The notes beneath the pieces were generated by a model. That model was not told the DNA's origin. It was given only the letters and a program-made list of their open reading frames with translations, and ran no database searches. From positions 1-64,000 of the forward strand of contig JAGFBZ010001959.1 in NCBI GenBank assembly GCA_018398805.1: a DNA stretch of 64,000 bases. Direction: 5' to 3'. How positions within the stretch are numbered: position 1 is the first letter of the stretch; each line of letters begins with the position of its first letter. The translations under genes and the position numbers were made by a program. This document shows positions 30,164-41,377 of this stretch, piece by piece. Origin of the DNA: Hirundichthys speculiger (taxonomy: Eukaryota > Chordata > Actinopteri > Beloniformes > Exocoetidae).

Positions 30164-30861
30164 GGGCCCGATCTTCCTCAAAACTTCCTAAAGCCACTAT
30201 TAAGGGATAGCGGGTAGCGGGAGGGGCGTTCCCCCGCAAAAAACGCAATCTTCCACCTCCCTAAACCCGCGATTTTACCTGCGCTAACCGCTATATTATG
30301 CGAAAGTGGCAAGGGTCACTACGGAGGGCCCGGGCAGGATTTGATCCCCAGACTCCCAGGTGAAAGTCACGTGTGCTTACGAGTCAGCCAAAGGGACGTC
30401 CCGTTGGCCAAGTAGCCAGGACACGTGATCAATCGGAGGTATGGTGACAGGACCCCCACACTGTCACACATATATATAATGCATGGGAGTGGTTAGGGCG
30501 TTCCACCTGTTTAACCAATCAGTGCGTCAGTAGCCATTGCCTTTAAGAGCAGGTTGCGCTACCCGCTATTAGCAATCTTCCACTTTCCTTAAGCCGCTAC
30601 CTGCAAACCGCTATGGAGCATCTTTTCATCCAGCGGGTGGTCTGACCACCCGCTACCCGCTATCCTAAACCCATCATCGCAAGATAGCGAGTTTGTGGAA
30701 AGCACAAATGACACGCCCATTGCCACGCCTACAATGTGAGTAAGGGAGTCGGCAACGTGGGTAGCGGCTTTAGAGAAGCGGAAGATTGCATTAGTGGTTA
30801 CCGGAGGTTCCTAAACCCGCAATTTGCGGTTAGCGGGTAGGGGGAGGTGTACGATCGGGGC
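30164..30861. mobile_element. foldback/MITE-like DNA element in intron 2
   Basis: The left end GGGCCCGATCTTCC mirrors the right end, which is GCCCCGATCGTACACC when reverse-complemented. Both arms are packed with GATAGCGGGTAGCGG and CCGCTACCCGCTATC motifs in opposite orientation, giving long imperfect pairing. The middle contains a tRNA-like segment. Superfamily and target duplication not determined. Confidence 0.55.
30323..30401 (-). repeat. tRNA-Glu-like module (decayed) inside the foldback element
   Basis: Reading the minus strand, an A-box-like TTTGGCTGACTCGTAAG is followed by a CTTTCAC loop (TTC anticodon of tRNA-Glu) and a B-box-like GGATCAAATCC. GGACGTCCC and GGGCCCTCC make imperfect acceptor ends. 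The anticodon stem is poorly paired, so it is a tRNA-derived SINE head or pseudo-tRNA and unlikely to be functional. Confidence 0.45.
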
Positions 30862-30986
30862 TTTAATGTTCAGTTCTGTGACGATGATTCTGCATCATGT
30901 GTGATGAATGTTTCTGACTGCATTAGCGCCACATGAAGCTGCTAGCTCCAGGTACCGCTGGGTGAAGATCTTATTCTTTGTTGCAG

Positions 30987-31130
30987 GAACCTGTCGGTGT
31001 TCAGCACACCTGGTCTCAGCAGGAGGTCCAGCAGAGCCAGCAGGATGTTCACCATGTCCAACTCCCCACCCAAAGTTCCTCAACCAGAGCGTCTGGATCA
31101 AGTCTACGAGGCCCTGAAGAAAGGCCTGCA
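30987..31130 (+). CDS. ripor1: ripor1 exon 3
   Basis: Acceptor TTTGTTGCAG, donor GTGAGT. Encodes residues 48-96: a serine-rich stretch (SRRSSRASRMF), then VPQPERLDQVYEALKKG, which opens the conserved RIPOR N-terminal helical region (human RIPOR1 has a nearly identical PQPERLD-VY segment). The phase joins exon 2 (two bases carried in) and leaves CA for exon 4. Confidence 0.95.
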
Positions 31131-31266
31131 GTGAGTCCATCATCTCCTCAGCTTTTATTCTGAAGGATTTAGTGTTTAACAGTGTTGTTGGCTGTTCACC
31201 TCCTCCTCCTTCTTCAGTTATGACTTGCACACATTTTATGGAGACGATCTGTGGTTGTGCTCTCAG

Positions 31267-31345
31267 GTCATACCTCCATGTCCACCAGATGGAGCTGGAC
31301 AGCCTCAGCAGACAGATCAAAGACTCGAAGAGGAACTCCAGACTG
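31267..31345 (+). CDS. ripor1: ripor1 exon 4
   Basis: Acceptor CTCTCAG, donor GTACGT. Residues 96-122, with YLHVHQMELDSL and KDSKRNSRL, match the conserved coiled-coil-forming segment of RIPOR1. The exon ends on a codon boundary. Confidence 0.95.
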
Positions 31346-31535
31346 GTACGTGATGGTCTTTCTTTGGTCTGAGACTGTTGATGCTCTGCGATGGACTGGC
31401 TACCTGTCCAGGCTGTCCCCCTACCTGAGAGGGCTGGGACAGGCTCCAGCAAATCCCTGTCGCCCTAGATAGGACTAAACAGGGATGCATAACGGATGTT
31501 GATATGCTGACGACGCTGTGTTTTCTGTTCCTCAG

Positions 31536-31559
31536 GGTTTCCTGTATGAGTTAGACAAG
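31536..31559 (+). CDS. ripor1: ripor1 exon 5, 24-nt microexon
   Basis: Acceptor TTCCTCAG, donor GTAAGC. Encodes only GFLYELDK (residues 123-130). Human RIPOR1 reads GFLYDLDK at the same place, directly after NSRL. The exon is eight whole codons, so skipping it would keep the frame. Confidence 0.95.
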
Positions 31560-31684
31560 GTAAGCTGCTCTGAACACCTCACCCTAACGCTAACCCCAAC
31601 TCTAACCCTCAGCAGCTTTTGCTCATCCAGGTAGTCTGAACTTTAAAACAGCAGTTAACAGATCATGTGACTCTGCTTCAACAG

Positions 31685-31738
31685 CAAGTCAAGGTGATCG
31701 AGAGGTACATCAGACGTCTGGAGTTTCACCTCAGCAAG
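31685..31738 (+). CDS. ripor1: ripor1 exon 6
   Basis: Acceptor CTTCAACAG, donor GTAAGA. Encodes QVKVIERYIRRLEFHLSK (residues 131-148), the conserved helix after the microexon. A 24-bp minisatellite begins within a few bases of its donor. Confidence 0.95.
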
Positions 31739-31741
31739 GTA

Positions 31742-33836
31742 AGACCTCCATAGTCCCCCATCCAAAGACCCCCACAGTCCCCCGACCAAAGACCCCCACA
31801 GTCCCCCGACCAAAGACCCCCACAATCTTCCGACCAAAGACCCCCACAATCCCCCAACCAAAGACCCCCACCAGTCCCCCGACCAAAGACCCCCACAATC
31901 CTCTGACCAAAGACCTCCACAGTCCCCCCGACCAAAGACCCCCACAGTCCCCCGACCAAAGACCCCCACAATCCTCCGACCCCCAAAGACCCCCAGAGTC
32001 CCCCGACCAAAGACCCGCAGAGTCCCCGACCAAAGACCCCCACAATACCCCGACCAAAGACCCCCATAGTCCCCCGACCAAAGACCCCCACAATACCCCG
32101 ACCAAAGACCCCCCACAGTCCCCCGACCAAAGACCCCCCAAGTCCCGACCAAACCAAAGACCCCCACAGTCCCCCGACCAAAGACCCCCCAGTCCCCCGA
32201 CCAAAGACCCCCACAGTCCCCCGACCGAGGAGCCCCACAATCCTCCAACCAAAGACCCCCACAGTCCCCCGACCAAAGATCCCCACAGTCCCCCGACCAA
32301 AGACCCCCACAGTCCCCTGACCAAAGACCCCCACAATCTCCCGACCAAAGACCCCCACAATCCCCGACCAAAGACCCCCACAATCCTCCGACCAAAGACC
32401 CCCACATCCTCCGACCAAAGACCCCCACAGTCCCCGACCAAAGACCCCCACAGACCCCACATCCCCGACCAAAGACCCCCCACAGTCCCCGACCAAAGAC
32501 CCCCACAGTCCCCCGACCCCCCCAAGACCCCACCAAAGACCCCCCGACCAAAGACCCCCACAGTCCCCCGACCAAAGACCCCCACAGTCCCCGACCAAAG
32601 ACCCCCCACAGTCCCGACCAAAGACCCCCACAGTCCCCGACCCCAAAGACCCCCCCAGTCCCGACCAAAGACCCCCACAGTCCCCCGACCAAAGACCCCC
32701 ACAGTCCCCCGACCAAAGACCCCCACAATCCTCCGACCAAAGACCCCCACAGTCCCCGACCAAAGACCCCCCACAATCCTCCGACCAAAGACCCCCACAG
32801 TCCCCGACCAAAGACCCCCATAGTCCCGACCAAAAGACCCCCACAGTCCCCCGACCAAAGACCCCCACAGTCCCCTGACCAAAGACCCCCACAGTCCCCC
32901 GACCGAGGAGCCCCACAATCCTCCAACCAAAGACCCCCACAGTCCCCCGACCAAAGATCCCCACAGTCCCCCGACCAAAGACCCCCACAGTCCCCTGACC
33001 AAAGACCCCCACAATCTCCCGACCAAAGACCCCCCACAATCTCCCGACCAAAGACCCCCACAATCCTCCGACCAAAGACCCCCACAATCCTCCGACCAAA
33101 GACCCCCACCCCGACCAAAGACCCCCAGAGTCCCCGACCAAAGACCCCCACCAGTCCCCCGACCAAAGACCCCCACAGTCCCCCGACCAAAGACCCCACA
33201 GTCCCCCGACCAAAGACCCCAGAGTTCCCGACCAAAGACCCCCACAGTCCCCCGACCAAAGACCCCCACAGTCCCCCAAAGACCCCCACAGTCCCCGACC
33301 AAAGACCCCCACAGTCCCCGACCAAAGACCCCCACAGTCCCCCGACCAAAGACCCCCACAGTCCCCCGACCAAAGACCCCCCACAGTCCCCGACCCCAAG
33401 ACCCCCACAATCCTCCGACCCAAGACCCCCACAGTCCCCGACAAAGACCCCCACAATCCTCCGACCAAAGACCCCCACAGTCCCCGACCAAAGACCTGCA
33501 GAGTCCCCGACCAAAGACCCCCACAGTCCCCCGACCAAGACCCCCACAGTCCCCCGACCAAAGACCCCCACAATCCTCCGACCAAAACCCCCACAGTCCC
33601 CCGACCAAAGACCCCCAGACCCCGACCAAAGACCCCAACAGTCCCCGACCAAGACCCCCACCCCACCAGACCCCCACAGTCCCCCGACAAAGACCCCCAC
33701 AGTCCCGACCAAAGACCCCCCACAGTCCCCCGACCAAAGACCCCCACAGTCCCCGACCAAAGACCCCCACAGTCCCCCGACCAAAGACCCCACAATCACC
33801 GACCAAACCACCCCACAGTCCCCCGACTCCCACAGA
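31742..33836 (+). repeat. minisatellite, 24-bp unit, in intron 6
   Basis: About 87 copies built on GACCAAAGACCCCCACAG plus TCCCCC, with ATCCTC variants. C-run length varies between copies, and single-base losses are frequent at 32100-33800. Three overlapping minus-strand frames of about 700 codons are artefacts of a period divisible by three. The + strand is strongly C-rich. Confidence 0.96.
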
Positions 33837-34270
33837 CCGTACAGACCAACCCAGGACCGTACACACCCACCCAAGACCTTACAGACCCACCCGGGACCTT
33901 ACAGACCAACCCAGGACCTTACAGACCCACCCGGGACCTTACAGACCCACCCGGGACCTTACAGACCAACCCAGGACCTTACAGACCCACCCGGGACCTT
34001 ACAGACCCACCCGGGACCTTACAGACCAACCCAGGACCTTACAGACCCACCCGGGACCTTACAGACCAACCCGGGACCTTACAGACCAACCCAGGACCTT
34101 ACAGACCCACCCGGGACCTTACAGACCAACCCAGGACCTTACAGACCCACCCAGGACCTTACAGACCCACCCAGGACCTTACAGACCAACCCAGGACTGT
34201 ACAGATCAACCCGGGACCTTACAGACCAACCCAGGACCGTACACACCCACCCAGGACCTTACAGACCAAT
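33837..34270 (+). repeat. minisatellite, 20-bp unit, in intron 6
   Basis: About 21 copies of GACCTTACAGACCCACCCGG, with ACCAACCCAGG variants alternating. It directly follows the 24-bp array. Confidence 0.95.
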
Positions 34271-34682
34271 GGTCAGCAGTCACAGCAGTGTCTCTGAGCA
34301 CAGTTGACATCACAAGACGTATTATCTGTAAGATGATGCTGACCATGTCCTGTTAGGGTCTTCACAGCTCAGATGTCAGGACGGTGCTCATCACTAACAT
34401 GGCAACAGCTGTCCATTGGCTATGCCAGGTGTCAATCAAAATACCATAGATCGATTTCACATCCATGGAGACCAAAACTGATATTTGTACCAGACAACAA
34501 GTATGTTTATTTCAGTTGTAAAGTTTGATATTTTAAAGTAGAACAAAGGACTTTTGTTTACATGTGTCAATTTAATTTAAAGGACTATTTTCTTACTTTT
34601 ATGTAGTGTTGTCTTGCTGCAGCAATCATTCATGTTTGCCATCAGTAAAAACCAGAAGAAAGCACTTTCTGACTCTCGTCCT
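34271..34682. other. unique intron 6 sequence
   Basis: AT-richer sequence. The end (34635-34690) resembles 39525-39575 in intron 8, including a CTCTCGTCC motif just before the 28-bp array starts. Confidence 0.5.
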
Positions 34683-35127
34683 GCTCTAGTGGTCGGTAGA
34701 GGAACTGCAGCCTCTAGTGGTCGGTAGAAGAACTGCAGCCTCTAGAGGTTGGTAGAGGGACTGCAGCCTCTAGTGGTCGGTAAAGGGACTGCAGCCTCTA
34801 GTGGTCAGTAGAGGAACTGCAGCCTCTAGCAATTGGTAGAGGAACTGCAGCCTCTAGCGGTCGGTGGAGGAACTGCAGCCTCTAGTGGTCAGTAGAGGAA
34901 ATGCAGCCTCTAGTGGTCGGTAGAGGAACTGCAGCCTCTAGTGGTCAGTAGAGGAACTGCAGCCTCTGGTGGTCGGTAGAGGAACTGTAGCCTCTAGTGG
35001 TCAGTAGAGGAACTGCAGCCTCTAGTGGTCCGTAGAGGAACTGCAGCCTCTAGTGGTCGGTAGAGGAACTGCAGCCTCTAGTGGTCGGTAGAGGAACTGC
35101 AGCCTCTAGTGGTCGGTAGAAGAACTG
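34683..35127 (+). repeat. 28-bp minisatellite family, locus 1 (intron 6)
   Basis: About 16 copies of the unit GGAACTGCAGCCTCTAGTGG plus TCGGTAGA. The same family and orientation occurs in introns 10, 17 and 19. CCTCTA and TAGAGG form a 6-bp stem with an 8-base loop in each unit. Confidence 0.96.
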
Positions 35128-35865
35128 GTATGAGCCAGAGCCGCTCCTGCTATTTTATCTTGAAATTCCATCAGAATCTCAATGACAATGAGAATGTAAT
35201 TGAACTTCCTGTCGGTTCCATGTGTTCTGGGGAAGCTGGCCCGGTCTAGTCGTGGTCCAGAACCACAGCAGACTTTGCATTTTGAAGCTGAAGTCCCACA
35301 GAACGCTGAACATGAGCATCACTCCAGCCGCTGTGAATCAGTCAGTCTAGACAGTGGAACCATCATCACTGAACGGTTCAGAACCATCCCAGAGGTGGTC
35401 GTTGGCTCTGCTCCACTGGAGATACACCAGTATCAGGTAGGCTGGTTCCAGCTGGCCTCCAGTCCTGCTTGAACATCTACCATGATGCTGTGCAGTACAA
35501 GGAAAATGAGGTTTCAGAGACATTCTGTAGAAACCTGTTTGTGACATCACAGAGGGCGTGTTCAGTCAGAGGATCCTAGTCAGAGTTCATATGGACAAAC
35601 CCAGGTGGGACCACCATGGTCTGGGTCCAGGCAGACTTTGTGTTCCTGTAGTTCTGGGCCTGACCCAGCCCCACCTCTGTCTACAGGCTCAGATTTACTG
35701 TCCGGTCTCAGTGGGTGGTTGGGGGGGCGGTGATCTCTGTGTCTGGTCACGTTGGACATGAATTTAAGGGCGTTTCTACATCAGAGTCCAGGAGCTCATT
35801 CAACAAACTTATTGTTGGTCAGTCTCAGTTCAGACCGTTTTTCCCTGCCATTGTTCTTTTGTCAG
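35128..35865. other. unique intron 6 sequence up to exon 7
   Basis: Nothing coding recognised. 35207-35270 resembles 23700-23765 in intron 1 (CTTCCTGTC, then CTGGCCC and GTGGTCCAGAACCA), suggesting a dispersed repeat. Confidence 0.5.
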
Positions 35866-36015
35866 ATCGAGGAGCTTTTTGAAGCCTACTGCCTCCAGAG
35901 GAGACTGAGAGACGGAGCCAGCAAGATGGTGAAGGCTTACACCATCTCGTCAGGAAGCAAAGAGGCCCGGGAGAGTCTGGTTGAAGCCAACAAGGGATAC
36001 AAGGAGTACACGGAG
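35866..36015 (+). CDS. ripor1: ripor1 exon 7
   Basis: Acceptor TTTTGTCAG, donor GTAGGA. Fifty codons (residues 149-198) begin IEELFEAYCLQRRLRDGASK and continue SGSKEARESLVEANKGYKEY. This is one of the best conserved RIPOR segments (human: DELYEAYCVQRRLRDGA). Confidence 0.97.
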
Positions 36016-36097
36016 GTAGGATACGCTGGAAACTAGAAATACTGAGATTAATGATCCTCTGGTGGCGCAAAACCAAGAACAAATGAGAGCAAGAAGA

Positions 36098-37050
36098 GCA
36101 GTAAAACCACTGGACATGGTTGATCTAGTCCTGCAACCACTGGATGTGGTTGGTCTAGTCCTGCAACCACTGGACGTGGTTGGTCTGGTCCTGCAACCAC
36201 TGGACATGGTTGATCTAGTCCTGCAACCACTGGACGTGGTTGGTCTAGTCCTGCAACCACTGGACGTGATTGGTCTAGTCCTGCAACCACTGGACGTGGT
36301 TGGTCTAGTCCTGCAACCACTGGACTTGGTTGATCTAGTCCTGCAACCACTGGACGTGATTGGTCTAGTCCTGCAACCACTGGACGTGGTTGGTCTAGTC
36401 CTGCAACCACTGGACTTGGTTGATCTAGTCCTGCAACCACTGGACGTGGTTCGCCTAGTCCTGCAACCACTGGACGTGGTTGATCTAGTCCTGCAACCAC
36501 TGGACGTGGTTCGCCTAGTCCTGCAACCACTGGACGTGGTTGATCTAGTCCTGCAACCACTGGACGTGGTTGGTCTAGTCCTGCAACCACTGGACGTGGT
36601 TGGTCTAGTCCTGCAACCACTGGACGTGGTCTAGTCCTGCAACCACTGGACTTGGTTGATCTAGTCCTGCAACCACTGGACGTGGTTCGCCTAGTCCTGC
36701 AACCACTGGACGTGGTGGTCTAGTCCTGCAACCACTGGACGTGGCTGGTCTAGTCCTGCAACCACTGGACGTGGTTGGTCTGGTCCTGCAACCACTGGAC
36801 GTGGTTGGTCTGGTCCTGCAACCACTGGACGTGGTTGATCTAGTCCTGCAACCACTGGACGTGGTTGGTCTAGTCCTGCAACCACTGGACGTGGTTGGTC
36901 TGGTCCTGCAACCACTGGACGTGGTTGGTCTAGTCCTGCAACCACTGGACGTGGTTGGTCTGGTCCTGCAACCACTGGACGTGGTTGATCTAGTCCTGCA
37001 ACCACTGGACGTGGTTGGTCTAGTCCTGCAACCACTGGACGTGGTTGTGT
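36098..37050 (+). repeat. minisatellite, 30-bp unit, in intron 7
   Basis: About 32 copies of CTAGTCCTGCAACCACTGGA plus CGTGGTTGGT, highly uniform. The period of ten codons gives open frames on both strands, which are not genes. The array occupies nearly all of the 1,083-bp intron. Confidence 0.97.
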
Positions 37051-37098
37051 TTCTAACAGCAGATCTGAAACTGAAATGTCCCTCTGCTCCTCCTGTAG

Positions 37099-37162
37099 AA
37101 CATGTGTACTCTGGAGACTGAACTGGAGAACCAGCTGGGAGAGTTCCACATCAAGATGAAAG
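37099..37162 (+). CDS. ripor1: ripor1 exon 8
   Basis: Acceptor CTCCTGTAG, donor GTGAGT. Residues 199-220 with [18 protein letters not shown], as in human (LESELEAQLGEFHLRMK). The last base joins exon 9 to make Gly. Confidence 0.96.
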
Positions 37163-37302
37163 GTGAGTCCACCTACATCCAAAATATACAGGTGAGGTCA
37201 TTGTTACTGGCCCTCAACACAAGGAACAGTTCCTGGAGACAAAATATAACAGTCTTCAGTGTGAAGGCCTCTGATTGGTTCATTTCTGAATCCAAGAAAA
37301 AC

Positions 37303-37494
37303 AAGGATGGATGGATGGATGGATGGATGGATGGAGGATGGAGGGATGATGGATGGATGGATGGATGGATGGATGGATGGATGGATGGATGGATGGATGG
37401 ATGGATGGATGATGGAGGGATGATGGATGGATGGATGGATGGATGGAGGGATGGATGGATGGATGACGGATGGATGGAGGGATGATGGAGGGAT
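37303..37494 (+). repeat. GGAT/ATGG tetranucleotide microsatellite
   Basis: About 190 bp of GGAT repeats with GGAGGGATGAT interruptions in intron 8. The WMDG/HPSI frames across it are artefacts. Confidence 0.95.
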
Positions 37495-37539
37495 GACCCC
37501 CACCTAGGGGTCCGTGAGAAGCATTCAGGCAATGATGCT

Positions 37540-39292
37540 GGACATTAAACTGGGTTAGGGTTAGGGCTGCACATTAAACTGGGTTAGGGCTGCACATTAA
37601 ACTGGGTTAAGGTTAGGGCTGCACATTAAACTGGGTTAGGGCTGCACATTAAACTGGGTTAAGGTTAGGGCTGCACATTAAACTGGGTTAAGGTTAGAGC
37701 TGGACATTAAACTGGGTTAGGGTTAAGGCTGGACATTAAACTGGGTTAGGGTTAGGGCTGCACATTAAACTGGGTTAGGGCTGCACATTAAACTGGGTTA
37801 AGGTTAGGGCTGCACATTAAACTGGGTTAAGGTTAGAGCTGGACATTAAACTGGGTTAGGGTTAAGGCTGGACATTAAACTGGGTTAGGGTTAGGGCTGC
37901 ACATTAAACTGGGTTAGGGCTGCACATTAAACTGGGTTAAGGTTAGGGCTGCACATTAAACTGGGTTAAGGTTAGAGCTGGACATTAAACTGGGTTAGGG
38001 GGCACATTAAACTGGGTTAGGGTTAGGGCTGCACATTAAACTGGGTTAGGTTAGGGCTGCACATTAAACTGGGTTAAGGTTAGAGCTGGACATTAAACTG
38101 GGTTAGGGTTAAGGCTGGACATTAAACTGGGTTAGGGTTAGGGCTGCACATTAAACTGGGTTAGGGCTGCACATTAAACTGGGTTAAGGTTAGGGCTGCA
38201 CATTAAACTGGGTTAAGGTTAGGGCTGGACATTAAACTGGGTTAGGGTTAGGGCTGGACATTAAACTGGGTTAGGGTTAGGGCTGGACATTAAACTGGGT
38301 TAGGGTTAGGGCACATTAAACTGGGTTAGGGTTAGGGCTGCACATTAAACTGGGTTAGGGTTAGGGCTGCACATTAAACTGGGTTAGAGTTAGGGTTAGG
38401 GCTGGACATTAAACTGGGTTAGGGTTAGGGCTGGACATTAAACTGGTTAGGGTTAGGGTTAGGGCTGGACATTAAACTGGGTTAGGGTTAGGGCTGGACA
38501 TTAAACTGGGTTAGGGTTAGGGCTGCACATTAAACTGGGTTAGGGTTAGGGCTGGACATTAAACTGGGTTAGGGTTAGGGCTGGACATTAAACTGGGTTA
38601 GGGTTAGGGCTGCACATTAAACTGGGTTAGGGTTAGGGCTGGACATTAACCTGGGTTAGGGTTAGGGCTGGACATTAACCTGGGTTAGGGTTAGGGCTGG
38701 ACATTAAACTGGGTTAGGGTTAGAGCTGGACATTAACCTGGGTTAGGGTTAGGGCTGCACATTAAACTGGGTTAGGGTTAGGGCTGGACATTAAACTGGG
38801 TTAGGGTTAGAGCTGGACATTAACCTGGGTTAGGGTTAGGGCTGCACATTAAACTGGGTTAGGGTTAGGGCTGCACATTAAACTGGGTTAGGGTTAGAGC
38901 TGGACATTAACCTGGGTTAGGGTTAGGGCTGGACATTAAACTGGGTTAGGGTTAGGGCTGCACATTAAACTGGGTTAGGGTTAGGGCTGGACATTAACCT
39001 GGGTTAGGGTTAGGGCTGCACATTAAACTGGGTTAGGGTTAGGGCTGGACATTAAACTGGGTTAGGGTTAGGCTGGACATTAACCTGGGTTAGGGTTAGG
39101 GCTGCACATTAAACTGGGTTAGGGTTAGGGCGGACATTAACCTGGGTTAGGGTTAGGCTGGACATTAACCTGGGTTAGGGTTAGGGCTGCACATTAAACT
39201 GGGTTAGGGTTAGGGCTGGACATTAAACTGGGTTAGGGTTAGGGCTGCACATTAAACTGGGTTAGGGTTAGGGCTGGACATTAAACTGCAGA
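37540..39292 (+). repeat. minisatellite, about 29-bp unit containing TTAGGG, in intron 8
   Basis: About 62 copies of CTGGACATTAAACTGG plus GTTAGGGTTAGGG, with CTGCAC/CTGGAC and AAGG/AGGG variants. Each unit carries one or two TTAGGG hexamers in the G-rich orientation. The first third shows a regular super-pattern of 22-bp and 29-bp forms. Confidence 0.96.
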
Positions 39293-40385
39293 AGCTGGAC
39301 TGCAGGACCAGATAAACGTGTTTAGATGTCCCAGAAACAACTCTAACAACTAAATGAATGATCTCGTATCAAAGGAAACAGCAGCTGTGTGAACCCAGCA
39401 GTGACATGAGTGCTTCTATAGAACAGACTCTCTGTTAGATGAACAGAACCAGAGCTACTAGAAAGGCACAGCGTATTCTAGCTGACTGCACTCATCCTCT
39501 CTCTGCTGAGTCCTGACCTTTGCTATCAGTAAAAAAACAGACAAAAGAGCTTCCTGCTCTCGTCCAGTTGCAGCAGCCCACAGTTCCCGCCCACCAGTGT
39601 TCTGATTCTGGTTGGCTGACGCTGCTGTCAATCTCATTTTGGTGGCTATAGCTTCATTCTATTGGTTCCAGTAGAACAGCATGGGTGTCATGACGCAGCA
39701 GGATACGCTGTTGCCACACCAGGGTTTAGGTAAAACCAGGCAGGTTTATCCACAGGTGCAGCCAATCAAGCAGTTAGCACCACACCCATGCAGCGCTGTG
39801 GAATAGCCAGCAGAGGTGCTGAACACCATTTCAGATATACCAGGTGAATATATAGTTTTAGCCAGATATGTAGCTAGCCGTGCATGACGTGTCTAAAACC
39901 AGAACCTCTGTAAGTTTGTTCGGCGTCAGAGTTTTGCAGAAATCGTGGTCACATGTTGTTCCCTGATTTTATAGATGGTTGGAGCTGCAGCTGCATCATC
40001 CAAAGGGATTGTCATCCTGGAAGTACTTTATATTTCTTTTAGAGTCGTCTTCATTTACTCTGAACCACCAACACATATCCTGTGTTTTGCACCTCACCAA
40101 GTTTCATAAGCTACACCATCTAGCCGTCATGGTTACTGAGATTTACTAATTTCATTAAGGCTGTCATTTTCAGCAGAAGCCTCAAAGAACAGAGCTGAGA
40201 CCAGCGGCTTCTTTTAGAACAAACATTCATTCAATTTTACAACAAAACTGTGTTTTTAAGGTGTCAGACAACGTAGCTTAGCATAGCATTGAGCAAGCTA
40301 ACATTAGCCTCCCAGACTCCTCAAGAGTCTTTCAGAATCTACGTTTTAAATCAAATATGAGCAGGTTCATCTGAGCAGAAACATA
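39293..40385. other. unique intron 8 sequence, nothing recognised
   Basis: About 1.1 kb without coding or RNA signals. It includes the dispersed repeat stretch at 39525-39575. Confidence 0.55.
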
Positions 40386-41092
40386 CCAGGAACTCCACCG
40401 TAGACCGAGACCAGGAACTCCACCGTAGACCGAGTCCAGGAACTCCACCGTAGACCGAGTCCAGGAACTCCACCGTAGACCGAGTCCAGGAACTCCACCG
40501 TAGACCGAGTCCAGGAACTCCACCGTAGACCGAGTCCAGGAACTCCACTGTAGACCGAGTCCAGGAACTCCACCGTAGACCGAGTCCAGGAACTCCACCG
40601 TAGACCGAGTCCAGGAACTCCACCGTAGACCGAGTCCAGGAACTCCACTGTAGACCGAGTCCAGGAACTCCACCGTAGACCGAGTCCAGGAACTCCACTG
40701 TAGACCGAGTCCAGGAACTCCACCGTAGACTGAGTCCAGGAACTCCACCGTAGACGGAGTCCAAGAACTCCACCATAGACCGAGTCCAGGAACTCCACCG
40801 TAGACCGAGTCCAGGAACTCCACCGTAGACCGAGTCCAGGAACTCCGCCGTAGACCGAGTCCAGGAACTCCGCAGTAGACCGAGTCTAGGAACTCCACCG
40901 TAGACCGAGTCCAAGAACTCCACCGTAGACCGAGTCCAGGAACTCCACCGTAGACCAAGTCCAGGAACTCCACTGTAGACTGAGTCCAGGAACTCCACCG
41001 TAGACCGAGTCCAGGAACTCCACCGTAGACCGAGTCCAGGAACTCCACCGTAAACCGAGTCCAGGAACTCCACCGTAGACAGAGTCCAGGAA
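40386..41092 (+). repeat. minisatellite, 25-bp unit, in intron 8
   Basis: About 28 copies of CCAGGAACTCCACCGTAGAC plus CGAGT, very uniform. Minus-strand open frames of 140-270 codons are repeat artefacts. Confidence 0.96.
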
Positions 41093-41256
41093 CTGGCGGG
41101 AAACCTGACAACACAAGAGCAACCTCTGACTGTAACTGTGGAAACCATGGTGATGATGCGGACCAGCATCAGACAGAGTTAATACTTCAGAACTGGTTCT
41201 GGGTTCTCTTCAGAGTACTCTACTGTTTCAGCTGGTTTGTCTCCTTTGTGTTCCAG

Positions 41257-41300
41257 GTCTGGCTGGATTCGCCAGGTTGTGTGCTGGTGACCAGTATGAG
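41257..41300 (+). CDS. ripor1: ripor1 exon 9
   Basis: Acceptor TGTTCCAG, donor GTTTGT. Encodes GLAGFARLCAGDQYE together with the last base of exon 8 (residues 220-234). Human reads GLAGFARLCVGDQYE. Confidence 0.97.
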
Positions 41301-41377
41301 GTTTGTTTCCATCTCCTTCTTCTCTTCTTTTATGACAGTCGTGCTGCAGCTGCGTTCATGGAGGACTACTGGAACCA

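Noticed and set aside
30895..31452. 185-codon minus-strand open frame
   Set aside because: It is the antisense shadow of ripor1 exons 3-4 and their introns. The + strand exons match RIPOR1 directly.
31655..33874. Three overlapping minus-strand open frames of about 690-740 codons (GGLWSGDCGGLWS type)
   Set aside because: The 24-bp period is divisible by three and lacks stops, so several frames stay open. The translation is a pure repeat, lies within intron 6 and has no start context or homology.
37303..37494. Coding frames of WMDG / HPSI repeats
   Set aside because: Simple GGAT microsatellite. The frames are trivial.
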